From Tetrapisispora phaffii CBS 4417 (lineage: Eukaryota > Ascomycota > Saccharomycetes > Saccharomycetales > Saccharomycetaceae), in the NCBI RefSeq assembly GCF_000236905.1, contig NC_016526.1:496001-560000 (forward strand): a stretch of DNA of 64,000 nt. The letters are read 5' to 3'. Both the position numbers and the translations under genes were made by a program. The notes below the pieces were generated by a model, which was not told where the DNA came from, ran no database searches, and saw nothing but the letters and a program-made list of their open reading frames with translations. The first letter of the stretch is position 1; each line of letters starts with the position of its first letter. This document shows, piece after piece, positions 8,893 to 19,974 of this stretch.

Positions 8893-10773
8893 ATGTCTGC
8901 TGAATCAACTACCTTTATTATTGATGTTTCACCATCAATGTTTCAAAACAATATTATTCCTAATGTAATATCATATTTAGAGTACACATTAATTGATAAA
9001 GTAAAAAGAAATAGGAAGACTGACTATTTGAGTTTATATTTAGCAAACCATTATGGATTCTCAAAAAATTCTCAAGATATTCCCAATATCTTTCAATTAC
9101 AAGAATTCACTGCACCGGTTACAATGGAGATGACTATTGAGATATTAAAGAGCTTAATAGGACTTTCTGCCCCCAAACTTGAAGATGAAGATGCTCAAGA
9201 CTCTTCGATGTTGCAATGTTTATTAGTTACATCTTTGGATATCAAGGATTACTTCGGGAAACGAAAAATAAATAGACAGATTGTAATCTTTACAGATGAT
9301 ATAAATGGATTAGATATCACCGCTGAAGAACTAGAAATTTTAAGAGAAGAATTAGAATCAAAAATAATTTTAATAGACTGCAGTGGATGTGATAAATTGA
9401 CCTTTAATGAAAGTTCTTGGGGTAAAACTATAGCATCTCTAGAAAGTTCTTTATATTTTACTATAGCTGAATTTTCAGAATTAGTTAACTCTTCACAAAT
9501 AACTGCTGTAAAACCTGTCAAAGTCTTTACTGGTCTACTAAGATTGGGGGCAGATATATTAGCAGAGTCAATCACAAACAACGTTGAAGATAACGATATT
9601 AAACGTAAATTAGAAAATGATAAGAATAACGAGAAAGATACATATTTATCGATTAAGGTTGAAGGATATCCAGCAACTAAAACAGTATCAAACTTGAGTA
9701 TGAAAACAATATTAAAACCAACACTGGAGACAGAAGCCAATATACCGACACCAGTTCAATCAGTGGTTGAATACATGATAAAAGATGAACAAAAAGAGGA
9801 AAATGGAAAATCTCAGGAAGAGAAAGATAAATATGTTAATGTGTCTCCCAATTCTGTTTCAAAGGCATTCAGATATGGGTCTGATTATGTTATACTTCCA
9901 GCAGTTATTAATGATCAAAGAACTATGAATAATAAAGCTAACATTGATATACGTGGATTTATGAATGAGACTTCGTTGCCAAGGTATTTTTTAAATTCAG
10001 AAAGCAAATTCATTTTTTTTGATAGTAGAAATGGCAGTAAAAGTGATGTGTATAGTATGTATGCATTAGTGGATGTTCTTATGGAAAATAAAAAGATCGC
10101 AATTGTCAGATACGTTCAGAAACATAATGGTGAAGTAGAAATGTGTGCATTATATCCAATGGTGTCTAAAATATCTGATAGAAATATTGTAAGATATTTT
10201 GTTCTAAATAGACTGCCGTTTGCTGAAGATGAGAGAGTATCGGATTTTCCTAAACTGGTCAATAGACTGAGTACAAGTGGTAAACTGATTGAAGAAAACA
10301 AAGAAGAAGAGGATAAAATTGATAAACTGATGAGTGATTTTGTAGATTTGATGGATACAGATGATATGAAAAGTATACCCAATGAATTATACTATAGACC
10401 TATAGATGGATTAAGTGATAAAACCTCAGTATTACCATTACCAAATGAAAACAAAGTAATTGAAAAGGCCATTGAAAATGATCCAACTCTTTCATATGCG
10501 ATTAGTCTGTATTTACAAAAATCCAATATCAACGCATATATTCATAATCACTATATAGTGAAAGGTGACAAGCAACAACCCAAAGTAGATACGATTTTCA
10601 AAAAAATCAATCCTCATTTCAATGAAACTAATAATGAATTAATCGATGATTTAAAAGACTTGCTAAATATCAAGAAAGTCGAACTTAGAGAAACAATTGA
10701 GAAAGAAGTCAACCCTACTGATAATATAGAAGTTCCGTCATTTGAATCATTAATGGAAAGAGGTAAACGTTGA
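8893..10773 (+). CDS. YKU80: Ku80 subunit of the Ku DNA end-binding heterodimer
   Basis: 626 residues (629 in S. cerevisiae). Ku80 with Ku70 forms the ring that binds double-strand DNA ends for non-homologous end joining and protects telomeres. The start MSAESTTFIIDVSPSMFQNN matches the family; the first 210 residues form the von Willebrand A-like domain. The beta-barrel core follows, including the recognisable blocks AFRYGSDYVILPAV, RGFMNETSLPRYFL, ALVDVLMENKKIAIVRYV and LPFAEDERVSDFPKL. The C-terminus PSFESLMERGKR is like yeast Ku80, with no DNA-PK-binding tail. YKU80 next to a phosphoglucomutase gene is the S. cerevisiae chromosome XIII order, although here the two are on the same strand and PMU1 has come between YKU80 and ILV2. 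Confidence 0.97.
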   Translation: MSAESTTFIIDVSPSMFQNNIIPNVISYLEYTLIDKVKRNRKTDYLSLYLANHYGFSKNSQDIPNIFQLQEFTAPVTMEMTIEILKSLIGLSAPKLEDEDAQDSSMLQCLLVTSLDIKDYFGKRKINRQIVIFTDDINGLDITAEELEILREELESKIILIDCSGCDKLTFNESSWGKTIASLESSLYFTIAEFSELVNSSQITAVKPVKVFTGLLRLGADILAESITNNVEDNDIKRKLENDKNNEKDTYLSIKVEGYPATKTVSNLSMKTILKPTLETEANIPTPVQSVVEYMIKDEQKEENGKSQEEKDKYVNVSPNSVSKAFRYGSDYVILPAVINDQRTMNNKANIDIRGFMNETSLPRYFLNSESKFIFFDSRNGSKSDVYSMYALVDVLMENKKIAIVRYVQKHNGEVEMCALYPMVSKISDRNIVRYFVLNRLPFAEDERVSDFPKLVNRLSTSGKLIEENKEEEDKIDKLMSDFVDLMDTDDMKSIPNELYYRPIDGLSDKTSVLPLPNENKVIEKAIENDPTLSYAISLYLQKSNINAYIHNHYIVKGDKQQPKVDTIFKKINPHFNETNNELIDDLKDLLNIKKVELRETIEKEVNPTDNIEVPSFESLMERGKR

Positions 10774-11444
10774 TATCTTAGAATACACACACACATATAT
10801 ATATATATATATATCATTGGACATTGATGTACTTTACTGAATCATTACTCAAACAACTTTGGACCCTTCTATATTCGAATCCTTCTATAAATGAACTGCA
10901 AATTGATATTATTCGATGCACATTACATTTCATAAATTTCGGAACAACTTCAAAATTGAATCACCCTCCAGGAGTGACTAAAAATGTCAAAAAGAAGAAA
11001 TTAAAAATAATGCAACCAAAGATCAATGTGACTATTGGGATCTTAAAGATTACATCAACTATGATTGATCAATGAAATGAGTGGAATTTTATTCTGCTCA
11101 AATAACTTAATCCAATATATTATTTTAAATTTACATTTGAGGAATATTGTTATTTAAATTCGGACACTATGTAATTGTTTTACTGCTCGATGGGGAGTAT
11201 CAATAATTTATCATTATCTCAAGTTGTTGTAAGTTTGGATTTTGAATCATCGTCATCTACAAAAGGTATAAAATGGTACATGTTCTTTGTCGTATTGTTT
11301 GCAAGTTATCTTATTTGAATTTGGTTTTATTTGTATTCAATGAAATGTATTAACTTATCTTCTTGTTACAGTTGCCCTATACAAAGAAAAGTAATTACCT
11401 TATCACAGTAACAAGGTTTACACACAAAGCCCATTTACACTATC
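10774..11444. other. Spacer YKU80-PGM with a CA/TA microsatellite
   Basis: A (CA)n(TA)n tract at about 10785-10814 lies directly after the YKU80 stop. An 83-codon frame at 10824-11075 has no recognisable similarity and is not called. The PGM promoter is presumably within 11100-11444; no CGG-N11-CCG Gal4 site was found. Confidence 0.55.
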
Positions 11445-13154
11445 ATGGCTCTAGATATTGTAGAAATCCCAACTAAGCCTTACCAAGACCAGAAACCTGG
11501 TACTTCAGGTTTACGTAAGAAAACTAAAATATTCATGAATGAGCCAAATTACACAGAGAATTTTATCCAAGCCATTTTGGATGCAATCCCAGAAGGCTCT
11601 GAAGACTCAACTTTGGTTGTCGGCGGTGATGGTCGTTTCTACAACGATGTCATCCTACAATTGATTGCTGAAATTGGTGCTGCCAATGGTGTTAGAAAAT
11701 TGATTATCGGTCAAGCTGGTATTCTATCTACCCCAGCAACTTCTCACGTCATCAGAACATACCATGAAGAAGTCACGGGTGGTATTATTTTAACTGCTTC
11801 TCACAACCCAGGCGGCCCAGAAAATGATATTGGTATCAAATATAACCTAGCAAATGGTGCTCCAGCTCCTGAATCGGTGACAAATGCAATCTGGGAAGAA
11901 TCAAAGAAATTAACCACTTACAAGATAATTAAGAACTTCCCAAAGATTGATATTAACACAATTTCAGAAAACGTTAAATATGGTCCATTATTAGTTGATA
12001 TCATTGAACCAACAGAAGCTCACGTTGAGTTATTGAAAGGTATTTTTGATTTCCCTTTGATCAAAAAGTTCATTGAGACTCAACGTAAGACAAAGAATTG
12101 GAAATTACTATTCGATTCATTAAATGGTGTCACTGGCCCTTATGGGAAAGCTGTCTTCGTGGACGAATTTGGTTTGCCAGCAGACGAAGTACTACAAAAT
12201 TGGCACCCACAACCAGATTTTGGCGGTTTACATCCAGATCCAAACTTGACCTATGGTAGAACGTTAGTTGATAGAGTTGATAAAGAGAAAATCGAATTTG
12301 GTGCTGCCTCGGATGGTGATGGTGACAGAAATATGATTTACGGCTACGGCCCTGCATTCGTCTCCCCAGGTGACTCAGTTGCAATCATAGCTGAATATGC
12401 CAATGAAATCCCATATTTTGCAAAGCAAGGTATTTACGGCGTCGCAAGATCTTTCCCTACATCTAGTGCCATCGACTTAGTGGCTAAACATAAAGGATTA
12501 GATTTGTATGAAGTACCAACAGGTTGGAAATTCTTCTGCGCATTGTTTGATGCCAGGAAACTATCGATTTGTGGTGAAGAATCCTTTGGTACAGGTTCGA
12601 ATCATATAAGAGAAAAAGATGGGTTGTGGGCAATTGTTGCTTGGTTAAATATTTTAGCCATTTTTAACAAGGATCATCCCGAAAAAGACGCTTCCATCAA
12701 GACTATTCAAACAGAATTCTGGCAAAAGTACGGTCGTACTTTCTTTACCCGTTATGATTACGAAAGCCTTCCTTCTGCATATGCAGCCAAAGTTGTTGAT
12801 TTCCTAAATGCGTTTGTCACTAATCCAAAGACTAAGAATGCAGCATTCCCAGGTGATCCAAACCTAACTGTTGTAGATTGCGGTGACTTTTCATACACTG
12901 ATTTGGATGGCTCTGTTTCTGATCATCAAGGGCTATTCTTCAAGTTGTCTAACGGTGCTAGAATCGTGCTAAGATTATCTGGTACAGGTTCTTCCGGTGC
13001 TACAATTAGATTATATGCTGAACAATACAGTGATGACCAAACCAAATACAATGATTCGGCAGATGATGTGTTAAAACCAGTGATATACTCAGTTGTCAAG
13101 TTCTTGAAATTCAAAGAATTCATTGGCACTGAGGAACCAAATGTTAAAACTTAA
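11445..13154 (+). CDS. PGM2: Phosphoglucomutase
   Basis: Interconverts glucose-1-phosphate and glucose-6-phosphate, linking glycolysis with UDP-glucose, trehalose, glycogen and galactose metabolism. 569 residues, identical in length to S. cerevisiae Pgm2. The phosphoserine loop TASHNPGG has its catalytic serine at residue 119. The metal loop DGDGDRN lies near residues 290-296, the sugar-binding loop GEESFG near 375, and the phosphate-binding RLSGTGSSGAT near residue 510. All four domains are complete. Codons are the preferred yeast set at many positions, suggesting good expression. Flanked by YKU80 and YPK, the order around PGM2 in S. cerevisiae and, with PMU1 and SSH4, also around PGM1, so the paralogue label is arbitrary. 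Confidence 0.97.
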   Translation: MALDIVEIPTKPYQDQKPGTSGLRKKTKIFMNEPNYTENFIQAILDAIPEGSEDSTLVVGGDGRFYNDVILQLIAEIGAANGVRKLIIGQAGILSTPATSHVIRTYHEEVTGGIILTASHNPGGPENDIGIKYNLANGAPAPESVTNAIWEESKKLTTYKIIKNFPKIDINTISENVKYGPLLVDIIEPTEAHVELLKGIFDFPLIKKFIETQRKTKNWKLLFDSLNGVTGPYGKAVFVDEFGLPADEVLQNWHPQPDFGGLHPDPNLTYGRTLVDRVDKEKIEFGAASDGDGDRNMIYGYGPAFVSPGDSVAIIAEYANEIPYFAKQGIYGVARSFPTSSAIDLVAKHKGLDLYEVPTGWKFFCALFDARKLSICGEESFGTGSNHIREKDGLWAIVAWLNILAIFNKDHPEKDASIKTIQTEFWQKYGRTFFTRYDYESLPSAYAAKVVDFLNAFVTNPKTKNAAFPGDPNLTVVDCGDFSYTDLDGSVSDHQGLFFKLSNGARIVLRLSGTGSSGATIRLYAEQYSDDQTKYNDSADDVLKPVIYSVVKFLKFKEFIGTEEPNVKT

Positions 13155-13814
13155 TAAGTATTTTTTTATACAAATCAAGAATATGTACTTCACTCTCCCT
13201 TTAAATGATATGTATTACTGACATTAACACAGTCTGGAAACCTATGACCATGCATGTTCCATCAAAAGACATATAAGAACAACTAGTCCAAAAACAATGT
13301 ACAGATCATATCAACATGGAGCTGCCAGTTATGCAGCATTCCATAATGTAGTCTTCTTCTTATTAAAATACCTTTATCTTCTACAATCTTTTGATATTTT
13401 CAAAACTTTTAACGGGCCCATATTAAATATGAATTTCTTACATAAAATATGTTAAAATAGTCAAAGGCATTAATATGACATGGCTGAAAAATATAAATTT
13501 ATATATGTATATATCAAAGCATTGATAAAAATAAAGCACCCAATCAGTTCATAGTCCATTTGACCTTTTAAGGATAGATATTTGTTAACCATATCAGTGA
13601 ACTTGATAACATCCGCAGATCAGGTTTGTTAATTTTAGTTTTGTACGGTGAGCATTAAAATAACTAGGTTTTATTTAATAGTATTCATCACTATATATTT
13701 GAAATTCTATTGAATTCAATTGGTTATACATTTAAAACATTGCTGTTTTAAGATAGTTGGTTAAAAAGGAGTGATTTAGGTATATTTAACAATATTAATT
13801 TGAAGTTTGGCACG
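13155..13814. other. Spacer PGM-YPK
   Basis: No gene seen. AT-rich, with an isolated AACGGGCCC near 13410 and several TA-rich tracts. The YPK frame stays open slightly upstream of its ATG. Confidence 0.5.
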
Positions 13815-15860
13815 ATGTATTCATGGAAATTGTCTAAATTTAGATTTGGGAAAGGTAGTGACAAGGAGAATGAAAACAAAAGCAACAATATTAAGAATAA
13901 AGAGAACTCTTCAACTAAGTTATTTGGGTCTTCTGATAACAAGAGAAGTTCAACAATAAATGAAGAAACTGAATTAACTGATATAGAAAAGAATTCTATA
14001 AATAGAACTTCTTCTTCACTTGCTGGAATGAAAAGTCGAAATAGCACTGACGTTAATGAAGCTTCCTCAACTCCACCAATTTCATTGGATGTCGATAATA
14101 GTAGCACTACCGAAAAGATGGATATCGATGAGCAGCAGGTTATTCCTAATAATACTACTAGCGCTGGTAAAATGACAATAAAAGTATACAAAGGTGAAGG
14201 TTTCATATTACCGTTCCCACTTACATCAAATGAAACCGTGTTAAACAAACTAATTCAGGCAGGGGAGACAACACAGGGAACAAATAACTCAAATGACATT
14301 AATTCCTTAATTAAAACTTTATCAGACATGAATATTAAACAAAAGCAGGATTCAACAGAAGAAGTAGTTCTTTCAAGCGAAACTTTATGCAAATATATTC
14401 CGGCTACCATAAGGATACCGGGATCAGAAACTTTAAACCCACTATTATATTTCACAATAGAATTTGATAATACAGTTGCAACAATATTACCAGAATCAGG
14501 TACTATTAATCAACCAGTGTTTAATAAAATTTCTCTTTTTGACGTCACTAGAATATTACCAACTTTAAAAATCGACGTGTTTGCACGTATACCGTCAGTG
14601 TTACTACCGTCAAAGTCTTGGCAAGACGCTAACAGTTTTCAAAATGAGAAACTGAAAACAATGTTTGAAAAATTGAATAACAATCAAGATATCCAAATTG
14701 GCTCTTTCACTTTACCAATTAATTTGAAAATTGATTCAGCAGCTAATTTAAGATTATATAGTCATTATTGGTTAACATTGGATGATGACATGGGTAAATT
14801 AAACATCACAATTGATTACAAACCTACCAAGTATAAGAAATTATCCATTGACGATTTTGATCTTTTAAAAGTTATTGGTAAAGGTTCCTTTGGTAAAGTT
14901 ATGCAGGTTAGAAAGAAAGATACTCAGAAAATTTATGCCTTGAAGGCAATTAAAAAAGCCTATATTATTTCCAAATCCGAAGTGACCCATACATTAGCTG
15001 AAAAGACAGTCCTTTCTAGAATAATTTGTCCATTTATTGTTCCATTAAAGTTTTCATTTCAATCACCAGAAAAACTATATTTGGTTCTAGCTTTCATTAA
15101 CGGTGGTGAATTATTTTACCATTTACAAAAGGAGGGTAGGTTTGATTTATCGAGATCAAGATTTTATACTGCTGAACTTTTATGTGCTTTAGAAACGCTG
15201 CATAAATATAGCATTATCTATCGTGATCTTAAACCGGAAAATATTTTATTAGATTATCAAGGACATATTGCATTGTGCGATTTTGGATTGTCGAAGTTAA
15301 ATATGAAAGATAAGGATAAGACAGATACATTTTGTGGCACCCCAGAATATTTAGCTCCTGAATTGTTACTAGGACAAGGATATACAAATGTTGTGGATTG
15401 GTGGACATTAGGTGTTTTACTATATGAAATGCTAACCGGTTTACCACCATATTATGATGAAGATGTACCGAAAATGTATAAGAAAATTCTGAAAGAGCCT
15501 CTAAGATTTCCAGAAGGATTTGACAGCGATGCTAAAAGCTTATTGATTGGTCTTTTAAGTCGTGATCCAAAGAGAAGATTAGGTTATAATAGTCCTGACG
15601 AGATCAAGAATCACCCTTTCTTCAATAACTTATCATGGAATCGTTTATGGTTGAAAGCATATATTCCTCCATTTAAGCCATCTGTAAGCAGTTTAATTGA
15701 TACAAGTAATTTTGATCAAGAATTTACGAAGGAAAAGCCCGTTGACAGTGTTGTTGATGAATTTTTAAGTAATAGTGTTCAACAACAATTTGGTGGGTGG
15801 ACATACGTAGGAAACGAACAACTAGGAAGCTCAATGGTGCAAGATAGTAGTATTAATTGA
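13815..15860 (+). CDS. YPK1: AGC protein kinase Ypk1/Ypk2
   Basis: SGK-like kinase downstream of TORC2 and Pkh1/2 that controls sphingolipid synthesis, membrane stress and endocytosis. The frame is open from 13800, but the codon there is TTG; the ATG at 13815 begins MYSWKLSKFRFGKG, matching the Ypk family start, and gives 681 residues (680 in Ypk1). The N-terminal third holds a low-complexity region and a C2-like part (LNPLLYFTIEFDNTVATI). The kinase domain starts at FDLLKVIGKGSFGKV near residue 350, with DLKPENILLD, DFGLSK and the activation loop TFCGTPEYLAPE. The C-terminal turn region PVDSVVDEFLS and hydrophobic motif FGGWTYVG are intact, so both TORC2-type sites are present. Lies between PGM and SSH4 with RRN3 absent. 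Confidence 0.96.
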   Translation: MYSWKLSKFRFGKGSDKENENKSNNIKNKENSSTKLFGSSDNKRSSTINEETELTDIEKNSINRTSSSLAGMKSRNSTDVNEASSTPPISLDVDNSSTTEKMDIDEQQVIPNNTTSAGKMTIKVYKGEGFILPFPLTSNETVLNKLIQAGETTQGTNNSNDINSLIKTLSDMNIKQKQDSTEEVVLSSETLCKYIPATIRIPGSETLNPLLYFTIEFDNTVATILPESGTINQPVFNKISLFDVTRILPTLKIDVFARIPSVLLPSKSWQDANSFQNEKLKTMFEKLNNNQDIQIGSFTLPINLKIDSAANLRLYSHYWLTLDDDMGKLNITIDYKPTKYKKLSIDDFDLLKVIGKGSFGKVMQVRKKDTQKIYALKAIKKAYIISKSEVTHTLAEKTVLSRIICPFIVPLKFSFQSPEKLYLVLAFINGGELFYHLQKEGRFDLSRSRFYTAELLCALETLHKYSIIYRDLKPENILLDYQGHIALCDFGLSKLNMKDKDKTDTFCGTPEYLAPELLLGQGYTNVVDWWTLGVLLYEMLTGLPPYYDEDVPKMYKKILKEPLRFPEGFDSDAKSLLIGLLSRDPKRRLGYNSPDEIKNHPFFNNLSWNRLWLKAYIPPFKPSVSSLIDTSNFDQEFTKEKPVDSVVDEFLSNSVQQQFGGWTYVGNEQLGSSMVQDSSIN

Positions 15861-16509
15861 TTGATATAAATCATGAAATATTAATGTATACATACATTCA
15901 TATTATATATTTTCACAGATCGTGTAATTTACATCATTTTTGTGCATAACATTTACTCTTTTTTGGAAGGAAAGTTTATGCAAATGAGATAAAAAGTAGT
16001 AATAATAATAATACTTGAAAACAATTATCTAATTAATTATTGACGGGTATATGGATAAGTAGATTATAAAGAAATATTCTAAATTAATTAAACATATTTA
16101 TTATATTCACTAACGAAATACATTAAATACGCAATGTCTCAGCCTTTCTTTGCTAAATGATTAAAAATTAAAAATATCCGTGGTAACGTTTGCGGGTTAA
16201 TTTTAATGTTCAGTATTTAAAGGAATTTATACACTGAAACTGCAACGTGTGAATTAAATATTAATGTAAGTCTTACAAATACATATTTCAATAAATAGGA
16301 TTTTAGTTTTAAAATAAATTTAACAATATATTATTAATTTCTAATAGTTAACTACAATAAGAATAAATATAAATATAACAATAGTAATAACTATAAGTGG
16401 AGTGAATATCAGAATAGAGTAGTTTATATTAATTGTGATCTAATACATATCAAGAAATATCGTGATCACATTCAATTAATCATATTGGATACATAAATAT
16501 AAAGAAACT
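15861..16509. other. Spacer YPK-SSH4 (RRN3 missing)
   Basis: Very AT-rich, with no coding potential. In S. cerevisiae RRN3 lies between YPK1 and SSH4; no remnant is recognisable here. Confidence 0.55.
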
Positions 16510-18402
16510 ATGATAGTACTTGATATTGCTTACAATTTGGATCAGGTTACATCTGCTGTTTCTCAAGAGGCATATCCTATCAATGAGCCGTATCCGGCAC
16601 CTCCTGTTGATCGGGATAGTGATACAGTAAGTTTAGCCTTTTTGATTAGTCTATCCGTTACTTTTGCATTGTTGATGATATTTTTATTAGCTATGGCTAT
16701 TTATGTGATGTTTTGTGGTGTTGATGAAGCAGCATACGATGAAGAGACTGGAGCTGCTGTTGCCTCGAACTCACTGAATATAAGTAGTTTTTTTGGATCA
16801 AAAGGTAGTATTCTGTTGGATTCAAACTTTACAGATCCTGGGCAATTTGATGATGATGCTGCACTTCAGGAACTAGAAGAAACAGAACTATTGAAAATGT
16901 CACCGTTTGAGATTGAATTATATAATAGGACAAAAACGTTCAATAAAGTCAATCCACCAGTTGTACATAATTTTGGCACATTTCTTAACGATACAGATAA
17001 AAAATATATAAAAGATCGTGGTATACAAAGCTATTATTTTTACCCAAGTATTAATGATAATGTTGATGAGGAAGGCAATTTTTTGCCAAGTTTTTTAGTT
17101 CAAGATAAGCTTGATGTTTCTTTTACACAATTTAATAAGAGTTCCTCAACTTTACTTAATTATCCGCTGCCGAACAACAAGAAAGATGCCGTTTATTTTG
17201 AAGTCAAAGTTTACAAATTTTCAAGAAATAGTAATGCAGTGTTTAGTATAGGATTGGTTACAACCCCTTATCCGTATTTCAAGATACCCGGTACGTCCTC
17301 ATATTCTATTGCTTATGAATCTACTGGTAAACTAAGAATCAACAATCCATTCAGTGCAAGTACCCTGCTACCCAAATTACAAGAGGGTGATGTGGTTGGT
17401 TTTGGATATAGGTACAAGTTAGGCACCATATTCATTACACATAATGGTAAAAAAATGATGGATGTTACTCATAATGTTGGTATTGACTTATTTGTCAGTT
17501 TGGGATGTTTAAATGCATCGTATACAAGGACATATACAAAAGATGGCTTGTTGGAAGATCCTGATAATGTTAGTCTACGAGATGCATTATCTAACGGGCA
17601 AGATATTGATCTTCCAGACACTTTGAAAACCGTGTTTAATCCATCAAATGATATCCAAGTTCCTTGTGACGAATTAGAGTTACAAGTAAATTTGGGCCAA
17701 GTTGGATTTGTCTTTGTTGAAGCCAATGTTAAGAAATATGCATTTGGCAGCCTTAATGGAGATATTGGTATACCACCATCATATAATGGCGAAAATTTTA
17801 AGAAGAATGCCATTATTCAAAAGGGCGATGAACTACCACCTAATTATTTTGTTGATGACACTGAAGAAGATATATTCTTTGGTAATATTCATATTAATGA
17901 AGGGAAAGGAAGTTCTTCAAGACATTTAGGTGGTAGAGAAACTAATGCTAATTATGTTAATAAGACCAATAATCATAATAACATGAATGTTGAAGAAATG
18001 GGTTCCTATGAAAGGAAATCATCGGCTTTTGACAAAGAGAATAACTTTTATAGAGACTTAGCAGATGTTGTACTTAAAAATTCAAATCCAAAGAAAAAAT
18101 CCTATGATAATGATATTGCTGTATCTGGTATACAAAATAATGCAATATCAAATATTGAAACTTATTCAGATGAATCCCTTCAGGATATGGATAATGTTGG
18201 TGATATAACTACTCGTAGTACCAATTTTTATGGGAGTGAAAACCACAATAAAGATGAGAACGAAAACGAAATTGAAGAACTTCCTGTTGGCTCTGCAAAG
18301 ACAGATGGTAATGAAAACCAAAGAAAAGTGGCATTAAACAAGAATAATAATAAAAAACGTAGAAACAAAAATAAGAAGAAAAAGACAAGAAAGCATAAAT
18401 AA
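16510..18402 (+). CDS. SSH4: SPRY-domain Rsp5 adaptor of the endosome/vacuole
   Basis: Ssh4/Ear1-family membrane adaptor that recruits the ubiquitin ligase Rsp5 to endosomal and vacuolar cargo for sorting into multivesicular bodies. 630 residues (579 in S. cerevisiae Ssh4). One transmembrane helix spans residues 40-69 (SLAFLISLSVTFALLMIFLL...). A B30.2/SPRY domain occupies roughly residues 190-370 (YFEVKVYKFS, FSIGLVTTPYP, YRYKLGTIFITHNG). Two Rsp5-binding PY motifs follow, PPSY near 422 and PPNY near 442. The tail is Asn-rich and ends in a strongly basic stretch KKRRNKNKKKK. The position downstream of YPK matches SSH4 rather than EAR1. Confidence 0.93.
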   Translation: MIVLDIAYNLDQVTSAVSQEAYPINEPYPAPPVDRDSDTVSLAFLISLSVTFALLMIFLLAMAIYVMFCGVDEAAYDEETGAAVASNSLNISSFFGSKGSILLDSNFTDPGQFDDDAALQELEETELLKMSPFEIELYNRTKTFNKVNPPVVHNFGTFLNDTDKKYIKDRGIQSYYFYPSINDNVDEEGNFLPSFLVQDKLDVSFTQFNKSSSTLLNYPLPNNKKDAVYFEVKVYKFSRNSNAVFSIGLVTTPYPYFKIPGTSSYSIAYESTGKLRINNPFSASTLLPKLQEGDVVGFGYRYKLGTIFITHNGKKMMDVTHNVGIDLFVSLGCLNASYTRTYTKDGLLEDPDNVSLRDALSNGQDIDLPDTLKTVFNPSNDIQVPCDELELQVNLGQVGFVFVEANVKKYAFGSLNGDIGIPPSYNGENFKKNAIIQKGDELPPNYFVDDTEEDIFFGNIHINEGKGSSSRHLGGRETNANYVNKTNNHNNMNVEEMGSYERKSSAFDKENNFYRDLADVVLKNSNPKKKSYDNDIAVSGIQNNAISNIETYSDESLQDMDNVGDITTRSTNFYGSENHNKDENENEIEELPVGSAKTDGNENQRKVALNKNNNKKRRNKNKKKKTRKHK

Positions 18403-19974
18403 ACAAATAAATATTCAATAAAAACGAATGCATAGATTGCCAATTGATAAATAAACAAAATATCACTTAATAGGTGACACACAACTTTAACATAAAGTGT
18501 GTATTTTTATAAAATCACATAGATACACAAATTGAAAAATTATATAGTAAGTTATTTTATGTCAACTGGATCCTGTATTAGATATTATAGAGAAAGGATG
18601 TAGGTCTTGATAAATTAGAGCAAGCGTCTGCATGATTGAGCGGTGTCCATTTCTACATAAACTAGAAGATCTTTTGTCAACCATTTTCCCAAACTGTAAC
18701 TCTAGACAAGGATATTAACTATAAAAACAAGGCAATGTAACTTAACAAATTTTACTACAGTTAATATCTCAATTGACAAAATCTTAATGAAATATATGTA
18801 TATGTGTCTTATATTTATTGTTACTAGTTTTCCCATGACGGGGCTTATATGTTAATGAGATACAGCCTCAAAAAAAAAAACGAAGTAGGCGAGCAGTAGA
18901 AAGAGGCGTTGAAAGGAAACAAATGACAGAGGCTTTCTACTCTACTTAGTTTTGCTTCTCACCAAGAAAAAACAAGCCCTTACGAAAGAGTGAACATAGA
19001 TAGAACTCAATCACTTTGTAGATCTAATTCAGTTCAATTTGGTTCCGCACACTTGAACAAAATTGGTCCTTAGTTGTGCCTATATGATGCATACGCGCTT
19101 TGGACACTAGTTCCCTTATGAATTAACATATAACTTTTCAAGGAACAATAAATTGGAATAACAATAATATTGGCAATTATAACCAATATTTTGCTCTGTT
19201 TTGTACTTACTTGTAGGCTGTGTATGCATTTCTTAAATCGTAATTATAACTACATTTTTTTTATGAACAATAACTACAAGTCAACAGACATTAATTATGT
19301 GTCTGTCAGGTGTCATCTTGTTAAAGTTTTTGAATGTTCGAAAATTTTAAAATCGATAGAAAATAAATTAATGAATTCGGAAAATATTGAATAAAACAAG
19401 AGAAACGGTGCGGAAAGGCCCTGACATTCAATAGATATAATGATAATGAAATGAAATTAAGATTGAAAAATATTTTATAATGGTATTGCTACCTCAATAT
19501 TATAATTTCTTAAATGGAAAATTTAATAGCAATATTCAAAGCTTAATTAAAAACTGTAATTTGAGGCTTAACCTTTTTCTAACATCAATCGAACATTAGT
19601 TTCTAGATTACTATACTCTTTGATATAGCCCTTATTTTTTAATTAGTTAACATAGTAGTTAAATATTTTGAACTACAACAATTCAACACATCGGTTCTAA
19701 AATATTAGTAAAACTGGATCTGAATATAGTGGCTTTTATCTGTGTGATTGTTTAATTGTTGGTTGGCACATATTGGTTTAAAAACATTTTGATTTTATAA
19801 CATTTGTTTTGCATACTAGTTGGCACATCGGTTCCCCAGAGCTACTTTATTGCATTATAAAGGCTGGTTTCTCTTCTTTATTATTATAAAGGTTGTAAGA
19901 AAGGAAGGAAATATCCCTCACCCAATAATAATTTATACAAACAGAAACATACTAATTGAATTGAAGAAAAGAAA
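18403..19974. other. Spacer SSH4-DGR2 (SRP21 missing)
   Basis: No credible gene; the frame at 19170-19394 lacks coding character. It holds a poly-A run near 18869-18879 and short direct repeats before the DGR2 gene: CACATCGGTTC occurs near 19687 and 19824 with a weaker relative TGGCACATATTGGTT near 19764. SRP21, expected on the minus strand between these neighbours, is not recognisable. Confidence 0.5.

Noticed and set aside
10824..11075. 83-codon frame after YKU80
   Set aside because: No similarity recognised, lies directly after a microsatellite, and composition is like spacer DNA.
13800..13814. Five-codon extension of the YPK reading frame
   Set aside because: It opens on TTG; MYSWK at 13815 matches the known family start.
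19170..19394. 74-codon frame between SSH4 and DGR2
   Set aside because: No similarity; SRP21 was expected on the other strand and does not match.
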